Shown: in pieces, positions 56,131-57,497 of the stretch | How positions within the stretch are numbered: position 1 is the stretch's first letter | Layout: the number at the start of each line of letters is the position of its first letter | From: Holophagales bacterium UBA5704 | GTDB lineage: Bacteria > Acidobacteriota > Thermoanaerobaculia > Multivoradales > UBA5704 | DNA: 57,497 nt | Direction: 5' to 3' | NCBI GenBank assembly: GCA_002420005.1 | Contig: DIHE01000169.1 | Location: forward strand, 1 to 57,497 | Program-made: the position numbers and the translations under genes | Notes under the pieces: model-generated | Seen by the model: only the letters and a program-made list of their open reading frames with translations | What the model was told of the DNA's origin: nothing | The model's database searches: none

Positions 56131-56643
56131 ATGCAGTTCAGCGTCAATGCACGACGGCTCGACCCGTACAAGAACTTCAAATTCCGGGTCAAGTGGGATG
56201 GCCGGTACGTGGCCGGCGTCAGCAAGGTGGGCTCGCTCAAGCGCACGATCGACGTGGTGGAGCACCGCTCCGGCGGCGATCCGTCGACGACGACGAAGGC
56301 GCCGGGGCAGGCGAAGTTCGAGGCGATCACCCTGGAACGCGGGGTGACGCACGATCCCGAGTTCGAAAAGTGGGCGAACAAAGTCTGGAAGTTCGGCTCA
56401 GGGCTCGGGGCCGAGGTCTCGCTCGCCGACTTCCGCAAGGACATCATCATCGAGATGTACAACGAGGCGGGGCAGCTCGCGCTCGCCTACCGCGTCTACC
56501 GCTGCTGGGTGTCCGAGTACCAGGCGCTGCCCGAGCTCGACGCCAGTGGCAACGCGGTGGCGATCGAGATGCTGACGCTCCAGAACGAGGGTTGGGAGCG
56601 CGACACGTCGGTGACCGAGCCCACGGAGCCGAGCTTCGGCTGA
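56131..56643 (+). CDS. Contractile tail tube protein
   Basis: The 170-residue protein is a tube protein of the T4 gp19/Afp1-Pvc1 type. DPYKNFKFRVKWDGRYVAGVSKVG, the EHRSGGDPSTTTKAPGQ loop, FEAITLERGVTHDPEFEKWANKVW and KDIIIEMYNEAGQLALAYRVYRCWVSEYQALPELDA are all hallmarks. The length is normal for the family. It assembles the inner tube inside the sheath. AGGAAGGGGGG precedes the ATG. Confidence 0.95.
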   Translation: MQFSVNARRLDPYKNFKFRVKWDGRYVAGVSKVGSLKRTIDVVEHRSGGDPSTTTKAPGQAKFEAITLERGVTHDPEFEKWANKVWKFGSGLGAEVSLADFRKDIIIEMYNEAGQLALAYRVYRCWVSEYQALPELDASGNAVAIEMLTLQNEGWERDTSVTEPTEPSFG

Positions 56644-56653
56644 GGCGATCGCC

Positions 56654-57391
56654 GTGGGCGCCTTGTCGGCACGCGATCTCCTGCTCGTCTGGGAGCGGGC
56701 GGAGCGTCGGCGGCCCGCCGAGCGGGCGCAGATGCTCTTCGCCGCCGCCTGTCCGGAGCTGGAGGACGACGCCCTGGCGGCGGTGCCGCTCGGGCGTCGC
56801 GAAGCGTGTCTGTTCCGTCTCTACCAGGAGACGTTCGGCACCGGTCTCGATCTCGCCACGCCCTGCCCGCATTGCGGCGAGACGCTGGAGATTTCGATCG
56901 GCATCGACGCTCTCGGCCTCGGCCTCGACGATGGCGCTTCCGCCGAGGCGGTGGAGATCGAGGACGGCCCCTTGCGGCTCTGCCTGCGGCCTCTCGGCGG
57001 CGGCGATCTCGCCGCGGCGGCCGGCTGTGCGGACGTCGAGGCGGCCCGCCGCCTGTTGGCCGGCCGTGCCGTGCTGGAAGCGACGCGCGACGGGGAGGGG
57101 GTCGATCCGTTCGACCTCACCGACGCGGAGGTCGAGCTGATCTCGCGCGCCCTCGCCGCCCTGGACCCGCAGGCCGAGATCCTCCTCGACCTCGATTGCC
57201 CCGGCTGTGGCCATGCCTGGCAGGCCCTCCTCGACGCCGCCGACTGCCTGTGGCACGAGATCGACGCCGCGGCGCGCCGCCTGTTGCGCGAGGTGCACCT
57301 GCTCGCCCGTTCCTATGGCTGGCGCGAGGCCGACATCCTGGCGATGAGCGCCGTGCGCCGCCGCCGCTACCTGGAGATCCTCGCCGGATGA
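56654..57391 (+). CDS. T4-type baseplate assembly protein with zinc ribbon
   Basis: The 245-residue protein resembles the T4 baseplate/hub-assembly chaperone family (PF12322-like) found in eCIS operons. It has two CxxC pairs, CPHCGETLE (about residue 76) and CPGCGHAW (about residue 184), that could bind one zinc, flanking LRLCLRPLGGGDLAAAAG and LTDAEVELISRALAALDPQAEI. The C-terminus LLREVHLLARSYGWREADIL is typical. It starts at GTG 56654, 10 bases after the tube gene, and its stop overlaps the next ATG as ATGA. Confidence 0.78.
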   Translation: MGALSARDLLLVWERAERRRPAERAQMLFAAACPELEDDALAAVPLGRREACLFRLYQETFGTGLDLATPCPHCGETLEISIGIDALGLGLDDGASAEAVEIEDGPLRLCLRPLGGGDLAAAAGCADVEAARRLLAGRAVLEATRDGEGVDPFDLTDAEVELISRALAALDPQAEILLDLDCPGCGHAWQALLDAADCLWHEIDAAARRLLREVHLLARSYGWREADILAMSAVRRRRYLEILAG

Positions 57392-57497
57392 GCGGCTTTC
57401 TCGACCGCCTCGCCGCCCGCGCCGTGGGCGCGGCTCCGCTGGTCCACCCGCGCGTCCGCTCGCGCTTCGAGCCGGGGGGCGGGGCGGTGGGGGAGGG
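57388..57497 (+). CDS. Contractile-system gene, truncated at the window end
   Basis: Only 36 codons are present, beginning MSGFLDRLAARAVGAAPLVH and continuing with an RVRSRFEPGGG stretch. This start is typical of a protein of unknown function encoded directly after the baseplate chaperone in eCIS gene clusters. The ATG overlaps the preceding TGA, so it is translationally coupled. The rest lies beyond 57497. Confidence 0.6.
   Translation, partial: MSGFLDRLAARAVGAAPLVHPRVRSRFEPGGGAVGE

Overview
This is a GC-rich (by eye about two-thirds G+C) bacterial chromosome segment, densely coded on both strands. It reads as a Gram-negative envelope organism: an Omp85-type outer-membrane protein, a SecD-SecF fusion, several lipoproteins, a bactofilin, a periplasmic rubrerythrin, a KirBac-type channel and large secreted beta-propeller proteins. 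The mix (DUF5117/DUF4953-type metalloprotease, nSTAND-WD40 protein, FG-GAP proteins, class I lanthipeptide with a full-length LanB, phage-tail-like injection genes) suggests Acidobacteriota, perhaps a Thermoanaerobaculia-like lineage, with Myxococcota-like lineages as the alternative. No rRNA or marker gene fixes this, so the assignment is an inference of moderate to low confidence.

Layout. 1-308 holds a 21-bp tandem repeat that runs off the left edge. 309-4850 has an unknown small protein, a multi-pass IPT/TIG-type membrane protein, an HPP-family membrane protein, a beta-lactamase-fold serine hydrolase lipoprotein and a DinB-like protein. 4993-15679 is the most unusual block. It contains a CHAT-SIR2 protein, an nSTAND-WD40 NTPase, a PPC-like lipoprotein and a caspase-like/TIR protein in one tightly packed operon. 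These are followed by a protein whose N-terminus carries the LGNRAVQRL-type motif seen in DUF4157/eCIS-associated cargo and whose C-terminus resembles M15 metallopeptidases. 15870-22410 is mostly housekeeping or stress: rubrerythrin, HtpX, KirBac channel, TM2 protein, RecO, MsrA, DUF350, a transglutaminase-like protein and a small membrane protein. 22712-34275 carries a secreted BNR-propeller protein, an AAA-PD-(D/E)XK protein, a membrane trypsin-like protease overlapping a SecDF gene, and two overlapping FG-GAP genes. 34369-46567 holds an Omp85 protein, an LTA-synthase-like sulfatase, a PAP2 phosphatase, a TPR protein, a GGDEF-EAL protein, a metalloprotease overlapping a glutaminyl cyclase, and a GYF-AIM24 protein. 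46598-50568 has a small unknown protein, tRNA-Gly(CCC), bactofilin, alanine dehydrogenase, Bcp peroxiredoxin and chorismate synthase.

The right end carries two accessory systems back to back. The first is a minimal class I lanthipeptide locus: a 54-residue precursor convergent with a 1104-residue LanB dehydratase, with no LanC or transporter in view. The second is the start of a contractile injection system: sheath, tube, T4-type baseplate assembly protein and one truncated gene. A well-formed sigma-70-type promoter precedes the sheath. LanB and the sheath gene diverge from one 359-bp intergenic region.

How the parts may work together. The CHAT-SIR2/nSTAND/caspase-TIR operon pairs a caspase-fold protease with an NAD-directed domain twice, on either side of a STAND sensor. 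That is what a regulated cell-death or anti-phage module would look like. The cargo-like protein directly downstream could be a substrate of the contractile system about 39 kb away. Both ideas are inferences from domain architecture and gene order.
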